A DNA stretch of 5,382 nucleotides from an uncultured Eggerthellaceae bacterium (GCA_946631805.1 CAMPAJ010000132.1:1-5382), one strand, 5' to 3'; counted from the stretch's first letter, positions 1-5,382 are shown. The notes: generated from the sequence alone by a model not told the origin. Numbers and translations are program-made.

Positions 1-112
1 CGGCCTTGATGGGGTTGTGGTTGCCGCGGCAGATGACGACGACGGCGTTGACGGCGCCCTCGCGGATGGTCTTGACGGTGCCCTTGATCTGGTTGCGTGC
101 GCTGATCTTCAT
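1..112 (-). CDS. Mop/TOBE-family molybdate-binding protein (molbindin-like), N-terminal part only
   Basis: The first 37 codons of a minus-strand gene are visible; the rest lies beyond base 1. The translation opens MKISARNQIKGTVKTI and continues REGAVNAVVVI, which matches the start of the Mop (molbindin/TOBE) fold: the S-A-R-N motif, a Gly two residues on, and the E-G-A-V-N-A turn. Family members bind molybdate or tungstate oxyanions in the cytoplasm as oligomers, either as free ~70-residue proteins or as domains of ModC- or ModE-type proteins. Starting directly with the Mop motif favours a free molbindin, but the missing 3' part leaves this open. The ATG at 112-110 is preceded by AAAGGAAG with 7 bases between GGAAG and the start. 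The stretch after the first strand reads ICRGNHNPIKA, where many homologues have a Gly/acidic turn, so the ligand-site side is slightly unusual. The gene is 198 bases downstream of the kinase and so may have its own promoter. Confidence 0.85.
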   Translation of the reverse strand, partial: MKISARNQIKGTVKTIREGAVNAVVVICRGNHNPIKA

Positions 113-119
113 ACTAGTG

Positions 120-127
120 CTTCCTTT
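120..127 (-). promoter_or_regulatory. Ribosome binding site of the molbindin-like gene
   Basis: On the minus strand this reads AAAGGAAG, a purine-rich Shine-Dalgarno sequence, with seven bases between its last G and the ATG at 112. It supports the chosen start codon. Confidence 0.75.
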
Positions 128-135
128 CTGTTGGT

Positions 136-151
136 CCGACTCTTCGGTCGG
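136..151. other. Small stem-loop in the leader of the molbindin-like gene
   Basis: CCGAC at 136-140 pairs perfectly with GTCGG at 147-151 around a six-base loop. In the minus-strand transcript it sits just upstream of the ribosome binding site and is not followed by a U tract, so it is not a terminator for the kinase. Four T residues follow on the plus strand, but no plus-strand gene precedes it. A five-pair stem may also arise by chance. Confidence 0.35.
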
Positions 152-203
152 TTTTCTCGTGCGGGTTGTCCGCTCCTGTGAACAATGACATCATGCGCCA
201 TTA

Positions 204-232
204 ATCGGGTGGAAGCAAACCCGATCGGGCCC
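204..232. promoter_or_regulatory. Overlapping palindromes between kinase and molbindin genes; possible operator or weak terminator
   Basis: ATCGGGT (204-210) and ACCCGAT (219-225) form a perfect 7-bp inverted repeat with an 8-base loop. The right arm is also half of the 10-bp palindrome CCCGATCGGG (220-229), which overlaps GGGCCC (227-232). ATCGGG therefore occurs twice as a direct repeat, 20 bases apart. The location, 79-106 bases past the kinase stop and ~92-120 bases before the molbindin start, suits either a protein-binding site for the molbindin promoter or a 3'-end structure for the kinase mRNA. No U tract follows the stem on the minus strand, so intrinsic termination is unlikely. Confidence 0.4.
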
Positions 233-310
233 CTTCACAAGTATCGTCATCGTTAGTACCGCTTCGTACCTCTTAGATGATTCGCGCTGCTGCCTTCGTG
301 CGATTACAGC

Positions 311-3300
311 TTATTTAAGCACGTCGGCGAGCAGTTCGAGCATCACGGGGATGTCGTAGGGTTTTGCCAGGTGGCCGTTCATGCCCGCTTCGATTGCAAG
401 CCTCCTGTCGTCCTCGAAGGCGTTGGCGGTCACTGCGAGGATGGGGATAGACGACTTTTGCGGATCGTCGAGCGCCCGGATGAGCTTTGTAGACTTGTAG
501 CCGTCCATGATGGGCATCTGGATGTCCATGAGAACGGCGTCGTAATATCCGGCAGAGGCGTCCCGCACCTTTTCGAAGGCCTCGGACCCGTTGCATGCGA
601 TATCGAATTCAAGCCCAGACTCGCCCAGGATGGTGGTGGCAATCATCTGGTTCATCTCGTTATCTTCGGCTATGAGGACGCGTTTGCCGGCAAATAACGT
701 TTGGTAATCGGGCTTGTCGTCGGCGTTTTCGTGGTTGTATGGCCTTGCGAGCACGTTGCGTAGCTCCGACATGAAAATGGGCTTCGAGCAGAATGCGGTC
801 ACGCCGGCCTCGCGTGCTTCGTCCTCGACATCTGACCAATCGTAGGCCGTAAGGACGATGATCGGCGCCGTATCGCCGATGATGTTGCGGATACGTCGCA
901 CGGTCTCGATGCCGTTCAGGTCGGGCATCATCCAGTCGATAATGTAGACCTTGAACTCATCATTTTGCTCAAAGGCCTCTTTCGCCCTGATGACGGCTTC
1001 TTTGCCATAACTCGTCCAATCGGGTTTCATTCCAATCTCGCGAAGCATGGAGCACAGCGAAAGGCACGCGTCGGTGTCGTCGTCTGCCACCAATGCGCGC
1101 AGGCCCTGCAGTTCTGGGACCGGCTCGAACGTCGTCGGCTGCTCGCTGATCTTGCAGGGTATGTCGACGATGAACTCGCTGCCTTCGCCCTCGGTGCTGA
1201 TGACGTTGATCGTGCCGCCCATCATGTCGACGATGTTCTTCGTGATGGCCATGCCCAGCCCGGTACCCTGGATGCCACTTACCGTGCTCGTCTTCTCGCG
1301 GCTGAACGCTTCGAAAATAGTCTTCTGGAATTCCTCGCTCATGCCAATGCCGTTGTCTTTGATCCTGAATTCGAAATTGGCGGTATCGGCGTCATCGGAC
1401 GGCTTCTCGATTACGCGGAAGCTGATTCTGCCGCCCGTGGGCGTGAATTTAATGGCGTTGGACAAGATGTTGAGCAGGACTTGGTTAAGCCGCAGCTTGT
1501 CGGTGACGATATCCTCGTTAACGACGTCTTTTGTATCGACGAGCAGCTCCTGCTGCTTCGCCGCGATGTTGGCTTGAACGATCGTGCGCAGATCGTGTAT
1601 CACGTCGGGCAGGTGCACGTTCGTGTTGTCGATGGTGACCTTGCCGCTCTCGATGCGGCTCATGTCGAGCACGTCGTTTATGAGCGAGAGCAGGTGCTGG
1701 CTCGATACCGAGATCCTGGAAAGGTAGTCGCGCACTTGCTCGGTATCGTCGAGGTGCGAGGAGGCCAAGGCCGTGAAACCGACGATGGCGTTCATTGGCG
1801 TGCGGATGTCGTGCGACATGTTGTTGAGGAACGCGGTCTTGGCACGGTTCGCGTTCTCGGCTTCAACGAGGGCGCTGGCCAGCGCCTCCTGGCTTTGCTC
1901 GAGTTCGCGGTTCTTCTGCTCGAGCTCGACTTGCGCTGCCTCCCTATCGCGTATTCGCGCGCGCGAGATGCGAGCGTCGCGGGCGATCAGGAAGATGAGG
2001 AATGCCGCTATGGCGAAGAAAACCAGGGCGAACACCGCTGCGTTGTCGCGGATGAAGTCGGTGACGGTGTAGGTGTACAGGCCGTCGACGTAACGGCGCG
2101 ATTGGGATTGCGCGTAGTCGCTGCCCACGGCCTCGATTCCTCGATTGACGAGTTTGAGCAGGCCCTCGTTGCCGATTTTCACGCCGTAGCACTTCTCATC
2201 CTCTTGGCTCATCTGCTGCGACGTCAGCTCGCGGTAGGCGCTGTTCTTAAGGATGTCGCTGGCGCGCAGGCCGCTGAGCGTCGTGGCATCGGCCCTGCCG
2301 GCGACGACGGCGTCGAGACATTCGTAGGCGGAAGAGTATTCGATGATTTCCGCATTGGGGAAATAGGTTTTGGCGAAATAGTACTGCATGCGGTTGTTGC
2401 CGTTGATCGCGAACCGCATGCTGGCCTCGTCGACGAGTTTCCCCTTGTAAATAAGCTCGCTCGAAGCCGAAACCGCGGGGCTCGATTGGAATATGCCGCT
2501 GAGCTCGGAATAGTACAGCCCGCCTCCGACGGGGAACACCATATCGACTTCGTCGGAGTTGAGGGCGGTGATCATGTCATCGTAGTTGCCGTATCCCTTG
2601 TAGCTCAGCACGATTCCCGTGAGCCCCAGGTCGTGAAGCATCTCGGGGACCATGTCCTGCAGGAGGCCCGTCACCTCGCCTTCTTTGGTGGTTCCGCAGT
2701 AAGGGAGGTAATTGTCCAGGTAGCCGATGCATAGCTTTCGGTGCGTTCTGACCCATTCCTTTTCGACTGCGGAGAACGCGCGGCTGGTCACGCTGCCCGA
2801 ATAGTATTTGCTCGAAAGATTGCTGATGAAGTTGGGCTCTTCGATTTCGAGCTGCGATTGCGCTTTGTCCAGCTCTTCGAGCAGGTCCGGTTTCTTTACG
2901 TTAACGCACAAGTAGTAGTCCGACGCGCCGAACGAGCACAGAACCTCGGTGTTGTTTCGCCCGTACGAGCCCGAACCCTCGGCAGCTAGGATGTCGGTCT
3001 CTCCGCTGTCGAAAGCAGCGAACATCGACTCGTTGTCCTTGAAGGGAACGATTTCTGCCTTGACGTTGTGATCCTTGAGGAATGTGTCGAGGACCTTTAC
3101 CATCGCGCTGTCCAAGACCGCGATTCTCTTGCCCTCGAGCGACGACGGGTCAGAATTGGTGTCGACATCCACCTCGTGCTTGAGCAGGTTGTACGTCTCG
3201 TGGCCCATCGGTTTTTCGGGGTACCCTATGAGCCCTTCGCGCTCGGGCGTGTAGGCAAGCCCTGCAAGAAGGTCGATCTTGCCGTCGAGCAGCATCTGGT

Positions 3301-3595
3301 ACAGGTCCGCAAAGCCTCCGTATACGTAGTCGTATTTCCAGCCGGTGTATTCCGAGAGCTTGCGGTAGTACTCGTAAGCGTATCCCCGTTTGACGGCGCC
3401 TTCCTGGGCGCCTTCTTCGAACACCTCGTTCTCGTAGTAACCGACCGTAATGGTGTTCGACTCCTTCGCTTGCGCCGTTGCGGGTGTGATGCAAGCGATA
3501 AAGCAGGTGAAGAAAGCTACGGCAACGGCGAGGACCGCAAGATGCAAACCGTAGTTTTGCGTGAAGGCGATTGCGCGGGGATGCTCGGACGTCAT
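311..3595 (-). CDS. Hybrid sensor histidine kinase with two extracellular solute-binding (SBP_bac_3) domains and two receiver domains
   Basis: This 1094-residue BvgS/EvgS-like sensor has an N-terminal hydrophobic helix (~17-40, then a possible AQA signal-peptidase site), two Venus-flytrap domains of the SBP_bac_3 type (~47-268 and ~286-505), a second membrane helix (~518-538), a coiled coil (~545-585), HisKA with phospho-acceptor H595 in NNMSHDIRTP, and HATPase with N-box N709/N713, G1 D747-N-G-I-G and G2 G777-T-G-L-G. REC1 (~832-950) has acidic D838-D840, phospho-site D887, T916 and K938. REC2 (~971-1092) has E977/D978, D1024, T1056 and K1078. All key residues are intact, so kinase and both receivers look active. 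Unlike BvgS it has no PAS and no C-terminal HPt domain, so phosphate must leave through a separate partner. Binding domains of this family usually bind amino acids or similar small solutes; the ligand here is unknown. Start: an in-frame GTG at 3604 directly abuts AGGAGA, so the ATG at 3595, ten bases after AGGAG, is preferred. Confidence 0.97.
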   Translation of the reverse strand: MTSEHPRAIAFTQNYGLHLAVLAVAVAFFTCFIACITPATAQAKESNTITVGYYENEVFEEGAQEGAVKRGYAYEYYRKLSEYTGWKYDYVYGGFADLYQMLLDGKIDLLAGLAYTPEREGLIGYPEKPMGHETYNLLKHEVDVDTNSDPSSLEGKRIAVLDSAMVKVLDTFLKDHNVKAEIVPFKDNESMFAAFDSGETDILAAEGSGSYGRNNTEVLCSFGASDYYLCVNVKKPDLLEELDKAQSQLEIEEPNFISNLSSKYYSGSVTSRAFSAVEKEWVRTHRKLCIGYLDNYLPYCGTTKEGEVTGLLQDMVPEMLHDLGLTGIVLSYKGYGNYDDMITALNSDEVDMVFPVGGGLYYSELSGIFQSSPAVSASSELIYKGKLVDEASMRFAINGNNRMQYYFAKTYFPNAEIIEYSSAYECLDAVVAGRADATTLSGLRASDILKNSAYRELTSQQMSQEDEKCYGVKIGNEGLLKLVNRGIEAVGSDYAQSQSRRYVDGLYTYTVTDFIRDNAAVFALVFFAIAAFLIFLIARDARISRARIRDREAAQVELEQKNRELEQSQEALASALVEAENANRAKTAFLNNMSHDIRTPMNAIVGFTALASSHLDDTEQVRDYLSRISVSSQHLLSLINDVLDMSRIESGKVTIDNTNVHLPDVIHDLRTIVQANIAAKQQELLVDTKDVVNEDIVTDKLRLNQVLLNILSNAIKFTPTGGRISFRVIEKPSDDADTANFEFRIKDNGIGMSEEFQKTIFEAFSREKTSTVSGIQGTGLGMAITKNIVDMMGGTINVISTEGEGSEFIVDIPCKISEQPTTFEPVPELQGLRALVADDDTDACLSLCSMLREIGMKPDWTSYGKEAVIRAKEAFEQNDEFKVYIIDWMMPDLNGIETVRRIRNIIGDTAPIIVLTAYDWSDVEDEAREAGVTAFCSKPIFMSELRNVLARPYNHENADDKPDYQTLFAGKRVLIAEDNEMNQMIATTILGESGLEFDIACNGSEAFEKVRDASAGYYDAVLMDIQMPIMDGYKSTKLIRALDDPQKSSIPILAVTANAFEDDRRLAIEAGMNGHLAKPYDIPVMLELLADVLK

Positions 3596-3605
3596 AAGGT
3601 GCACT

Positions 3606-3610
3606 CTCCT
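3606..3610 (-). promoter_or_regulatory. Ribosome binding site that decides the kinase start
   Basis: The minus strand reads AGGAG here, with ten bases to the ATG at 3595. The in-frame GTG at 3604-3602 would leave only one base to this core, too close for initiation, so the ATG is chosen and the protein is 1094 rather than 1097 residues. Confidence 0.75.
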
Positions 3611-3625
3611 AATTCGTAAAGCGTC

Positions 3626-3698
3626 GCATCCGCTTTGCCAAGCCCACCGATTGCCCGAAGAGCACGTGCGAAGACCGCGCGCTGGTTCAAGCGGATGC
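3626..3698. promoter_or_regulatory. 10-bp inverted repeat in the kinase leader
   Basis: GCATCCGCTT (3626-3635) is the exact reverse complement of AAGCGGATGC (3689-3698), separated by 53 bases that include the palindrome GCACGTGC (3662-3669). In the minus-strand transcript the arms would close a large stem ending 15 bases before the ribosome binding site. It lies downstream of the predicted promoter, so it could form in RNA, or the arms could be paired sites for a DNA-binding protein. The function is unknown. Confidence 0.45.
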
Positions 3699-3727
3699 TC
3701 GCGTATCGCGTTTTAAGCACGCGCATA

Positions 3728-3757
3728 ATTATAGGCCATGCGAGAAACGTCCAACAA
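3728..3757 (-). promoter_or_regulatory. Probable promoter of the kinase gene
   Basis: The minus strand carries a perfect -10 box TATAAT at 3733-3728, rare in such GC-rich sequence. The -35 candidates are partial: TTGGAC (3754-3749, 15-base spacer) or TTGTTG (3757-3752, 18-base spacer). Transcription would begin near 3720, giving a leader of about 125 bases before the ATG. It lies between repeat R1 and the kinase, implying that the kinase is transcribed independently of the zinc-ribbon gene. Confidence 0.5.
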
Positions 3758-3800
3758 CGTCGCTTGCCCGACTTGATGCGGTTAGCTGCTCGCGTTTCAT

Positions 3801-3878
3801 CCGTCCCGCCGCCCCTCGAGGGGGAGGCGGGGGTCGTTCGCTTGGCTTCGCCTAACCTAAGTGGATTACAGGGACAGT
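3801..3878 (+). repeat. Structured direct repeat, copy R1
   Basis: This ~78-base element recurs at 5304-5382 in the same orientation. The left block (3801-3820) matches R2 at 19 of 20 positions and the right block (3837-3872, ending in ATTACAGG) at 35 of 36; the middle ~16 bases differ. A GC-rich hairpin spans 3805-3831: CCCGCC pairs with GGCGGG, then a G/A mismatch, then CCCC pairs with GGGG around loop TCGAG. A smaller GGC-TTC-GCC hairpin lies at 3844-3852. It begins 10 bases past the stop codon of the zinc-ribbon gene, so it would be in that gene's 3' untranslated region, but no U tract follows the stem. It resembles REP-type intergenic repeats in architecture; membership of a known family cannot be judged here. 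Confidence 0.85.
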
Positions 3879-3888
3879 GGCTGCAGAA

Positions 3889-5094
3889 TTACAAGTACTG
3901 CGATCCGTTGGCCTGCTCGAGTTCGCGGATGAGGGCGGCGTTGGCGAGCTCTGTGTCGCTGAGCACGCTCTCGTTGAATTCGGATGCAGGCGTCGTGCCC
4001 TTGTACCAGCTCTTCGACTCGAAATACTTCTGCAAATCGGCGCTCTGGAACATGCGTCCGTGGCGCGCGTAGATTTCGTTGCGCGCGATGAACAGCTCGT
4101 AGTCGCTCAACTTGGCGAGCTCGGATTTCGTGTAGGTGCGCGTCGAGGACTCGGCCAGCACGTAGTCGCCGCTCGGCGTGGCGGGGGAAGCCGCAGATGA
4201 AGAGGCGGACGAAGCCGAGCTCGAGGCCGAGGAAGCTGACTTGCTGTCCTTCTCGACGTCGGCCGGCAGGTCGGGCATGGGGTCGCCGTAGCCCATGGGC
4301 GTGAAGAACAGGGCTTTGTCGCGCGCCTCGTTGAGCGGGGCGATGAGGATCGCGTTTCCGTAAGCCGAGAACAGGTAGCGCGACACGTCGGCGGGGAATA
4401 TGAGGTCTTCGGGGAATGCAGCTATCGTTACGAGCTGCTCGTCGAATTCTTCCCAGTTCCAGGGTCCGCTGATGGCGATGCTCTGCTGGCCATGGCGTGT
4501 TTCGACGCTGCTCGAGCCAGCGGGAATCGCAGATAGGTCTTCTTGCATGCTGAACTCGAACAGGGCGACCTCGGTGCTGGAGACGCTCTGGACGCTTTTC
4601 GCCAGATTGTCGCCCTTCTGCGAGGCGAGGGCGCCATACGTGGTGATGTGCACGGTTCCCGTGAGCACTTGCATGCCGGCGTCGGTTGCGTTCTTGCGCG
4701 CCTTGGCTTCGGCCTTTATGCCGTCCCAGCCTACCTCTTCGCTTTTATCGGATGATGCGCTAGAGCTAGCCGCGGTGCTGGAGGTGCTGGCGGATGCGGA
4801 GCTTTCGGACGAAGATTCGGTGCTCGCCGAGCTCGAGCTTGCTGAAGAGCTTGCCTCCGTCGAGCTGGTGCGGCCCAGTCCCAGAACCGTTGCCGCGCCG
4901 AAAGCGACGGCGACGATGAGCGCGATGCAGATGGTTCCTATCGCGATGTTGCGCGGCGAACGCTTTGGTCCGACGTTTGCTTGGGCGGGCTTGTACGTTG
5001 AGTTGCGCGTGGGGGCATCGCCGACGGGGGTTCCGCAATCCTGACAATAGCGAGCTTCGGGCTCGAGTTCTACTCCGCAGTTCTTGCACTTCAT
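3889..5094 (-). CDS. Zinc-ribbon, single-membrane-helix protein with C-terminal YARHG domain
   Basis: This 401-residue protein of unknown function opens with a zinc ribbon, C3-x2-C6 and C17-x2-C20, expected to bind one zinc ion in the cytoplasm. A basic stretch (K44-R48) precedes one membrane helix (~50-73), which predicts the rest is outside the cell. A Ser/Ala/Thr/Glu-rich spacer (~76-118) leads to a globular middle part (~121-280) I do not recognise, then a second Ser/Ala linker (~284-308) and a YARHG domain (~321-390) showing NEIYARHGR (339-347) and SWY (362-364). YARHG domains are common in extracellular proteins of gut anaerobes; their biochemical role is unknown. Start: the frame is open to a TTG at 5118, but the ATG at 5094 has GGAG six bases upstream and puts the zinc ribbon at the N-terminus, as usual. 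The gene is bracketed by repeats R1 and R2. I am sure of the gene and domains, not of its job. Confidence 0.93.
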   Translation of the reverse strand: MKCKNCGVELEPEARYCQDCGTPVGDAPTRNSTYKPAQANVGPKRSPRNIAIGTICIALIVAVAFGAATVLGLGRTSSTEASSSASSSSASTESSSESSASASTSSTAASSSASSDKSEEVGWDGIKAEAKARKNATDAGMQVLTGTVHITTYGALASQKGDNLAKSVQSVSSTEVALFEFSMQEDLSAIPAGSSSVETRHGQQSIAISGPWNWEEFDEQLVTIAAFPEDLIFPADVSRYLFSAYGNAILIAPLNEARDKALFFTPMGYGDPMPDLPADVEKDSKSASSASSSASSASSSAASPATPSGDYVLAESSTRTYTKSELAKLSDYELFIARNEIYARHGRMFQSADLQKYFESKSWYKGTTPASEFNESVLSDTELANAALIRELEQANGSQYL

Positions 5095-5100
5095 GGTCTG

Positions 5101-5109
5101 CTCCATCCT
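5101..5109 (-). promoter_or_regulatory. Ribosome binding site that decides the zinc-ribbon protein start
   Basis: The minus strand reads AGGATGGAG; the terminal GGAG is six bases from the ATG at 5094. This favours that start over the in-frame ATG at 5106, which lies inside this site, and over the TTG at 5118, which has no purine-rich site before it. Confidence 0.65.
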
Positions 5110-5222
5110 GCCGTCCAAGCAGACGGCGCGGGGTCGAGCGCGCTGGCCTCGAATGCACGGCTTGCGCGCGGCGTCGCCGAGGGCATTGCCTGTGAAAACC
5201 CTGGCGGCGCGACTACACGTCT

Positions 5223-5265
5223 ATTGTGCCACGCGAGATGCGGAAATGAGCTTGCGTGGCACAAT
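5223..5265. promoter_or_regulatory. Long inverted repeat upstream of the zinc-ribbon gene
   Basis: ATTGTGCCACGC (5223-5234) and GCGTGGCACAAT (5254-5265) are perfect 12-base reverse complements. Pairing continues inward through GAG/CTT with one G-U wobble on the plus strand, giving a 15-bp stem and a 13-base loop (5238-5250). No T run follows on either strand, so it is not a textbook terminator. It lies ~130 bases before the zinc-ribbon start and ~40 bases from repeat R2. It could be an operator, a structured RNA, a 3'-end structure of a neighbour, or part of a small mobile repeat. Confidence 0.75.
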
Positions 5266-5303
5266 TACCATATGATGCAGGGGGCTTGCTTTGGTTCGGC
5301 TTG

Positions 5304-5382
5304 CCGTCCCGCCGCCCCGCGAGCCCTGGGTGGTGGGCCTTTCGCTTGGCTTCGCCTAATCTAAGTGGATTACAGGAGCAGT
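5304..5382 (+). repeat. Structured direct repeat, copy R2 (reaches the window edge)
   Basis: This is the second copy of the element at 3801-3878. The hairpin persists although its right arm has diverged: CCCGCCGCCC (5308-5317) pairs with GGGTGGTGGG (5328-5337) over ten positions, two of them G-U wobbles in plus-strand RNA, around a 10-base loop. The right block 5341-5376 is nearly identical to R1 (one difference, T5360 for C3856). By analogy with R1, the 3' end of another minus-strand gene may lie just beyond the window. Similarity may continue past base 5382, so the right boundary is not known. Confidence 0.85.

Larger units (their letters stand above)
113..310. other. Intergenic region between the kinase stop and the molbindin-like start
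   Basis: This 198-base gap has no credible gene. It holds the overlapping palindromes at 204-232, the stem-loop at 136-151 and the ribosome binding site at 120-127. I see no convincing -35/-10 pair on the minus strand; the best, TTGCTT and CATGAT 17 bases apart, is weak. No hairpin followed by a U run is present to end the kinase transcript. Confidence 0.6.
3605..3888. other. Intergenic region between the zinc-ribbon stop and the kinase start
   Basis: About 290 bases contain no credible gene. From right to left they hold repeat R1 (3801-3878), the candidate kinase promoter (3728-3757), the leader inverted repeat (3626-3698) and the kinase ribosome binding site. A plus-strand open frame from 3635 runs through R1 into the antisense of the zinc-ribbon gene and has no domain character. 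Confidence 0.65.
5095..5303. other. Upstream region of the zinc-ribbon gene
   Basis: No credible gene is present. The region contains the long inverted repeat (5223-5265) and the ribosome binding site at 5101-5109. The best -10-like sequence on the minus strand, CACAAT, is the end of the inverted repeat arm at 5228-5223 and lacks a good -35 partner, so I do not assign a promoter. Confidence 0.5.

Noticed and set aside
136..155. Hairpin plus TTTT on the plus strand as an intrinsic terminator
   Set aside because: No plus-strand gene precedes it, the stem has only five pairs, and the T run is short. On the minus strand, where the genes are, no T run follows.
6..188. Plus-strand 60-codon open frame at the left edge
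   Set aside because: It is the antisense of the clearly recognisable Mop-type N-terminus and runs on into the intergenic leader.
302..309. GATTACAG just past the kinase stop as a third copy of the R1/R2 repeat
   Set aside because: Only eight bases match and the flanks do not align with either repeat block, so chance is more likely.
309..320. GCTTATTTAAGC palindrome over the kinase stop as a terminator
   Set aside because: The five-pair AT-rich stem has a two-base loop too tight to form and no following T tract.
965..2734. A 589-codon plus-strand open frame opposite the kinase gene
   Set aside because: It is antisense to well-conserved HisKA and solute-binding domains, has no recognisable domain or ribosome binding site, and is rich in Arg, Val, Asp and His as expected for the reverse of a GC-rich gene.
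3635..4072. Plus-strand open frame covering the intergenic region and the end of the zinc-ribbon gene
   Set aside because: It runs through the repeat and hairpins into antisense coding sequence and has no ribosome binding site or domain signature.
3801..5382. R1/R2 as a CRISPR array or as transposon ends
   Set aside because: There are only two copies 1.5 kb apart around a real gene with no spacers, they are direct rather than inverted, and no transposase gene or target-site duplication is visible.

Overview
The window is GC-rich and all three protein genes read on the minus strand. The combination of a very large hybrid sensor kinase with extracellular solute-binding domains, a small Mop-type molybdate-binding protein, and a zinc-ribbon/membrane/YARHG protein with Ser/Ala linkers fits an anaerobic gut actinobacterium of the Eggerthellales (Coriobacteriia). 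That placement is inferred from protein style and base composition, not from a marker gene.

Layout from right to left, which is the direction of transcription. At 5304-5382 lies one copy of a ~78-bp repeat (R2). A strong 15-bp inverted repeat at 5223-5265 follows, upstream of a 401-residue protein (5094-3889) with an N-terminal zinc ribbon, one membrane helix, Ser/Ala-rich spacers, an unrecognised middle domain and a C-terminal YARHG domain. Ten bases past its stop codon is the second repeat copy (R1, 3801-3878), in the same orientation as R2, so the two copies bracket this one gene. Next come a plausible promoter (-10 at 3728-3733), a ~120-base leader with a 10-bp inverted repeat, and the 1094-residue hybrid histidine kinase (3595-311). 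Finally, after ~200 bases holding short palindromes, the first 37 codons of a molbindin-like gene (112 to beyond base 1) run off the left edge.

Functionally, the kinase should sense a small extracellular ligand through two tandem Venus-flytrap domains and pass phosphate through its own transmitter and two receiver domains. It has no HPt domain, and no DNA-binding response regulator is encoded here, so its output partner is elsewhere. The zinc-ribbon protein looks like a membrane-anchored envelope protein of unknown role. The gaps of 198 and 293 bases between genes argue against one tight operon. No RNA gene, CRISPR array or transposase gene was found. The most notable non-coding features are the structured repeat pair R1/R2 and the long inverted repeat next to R2.
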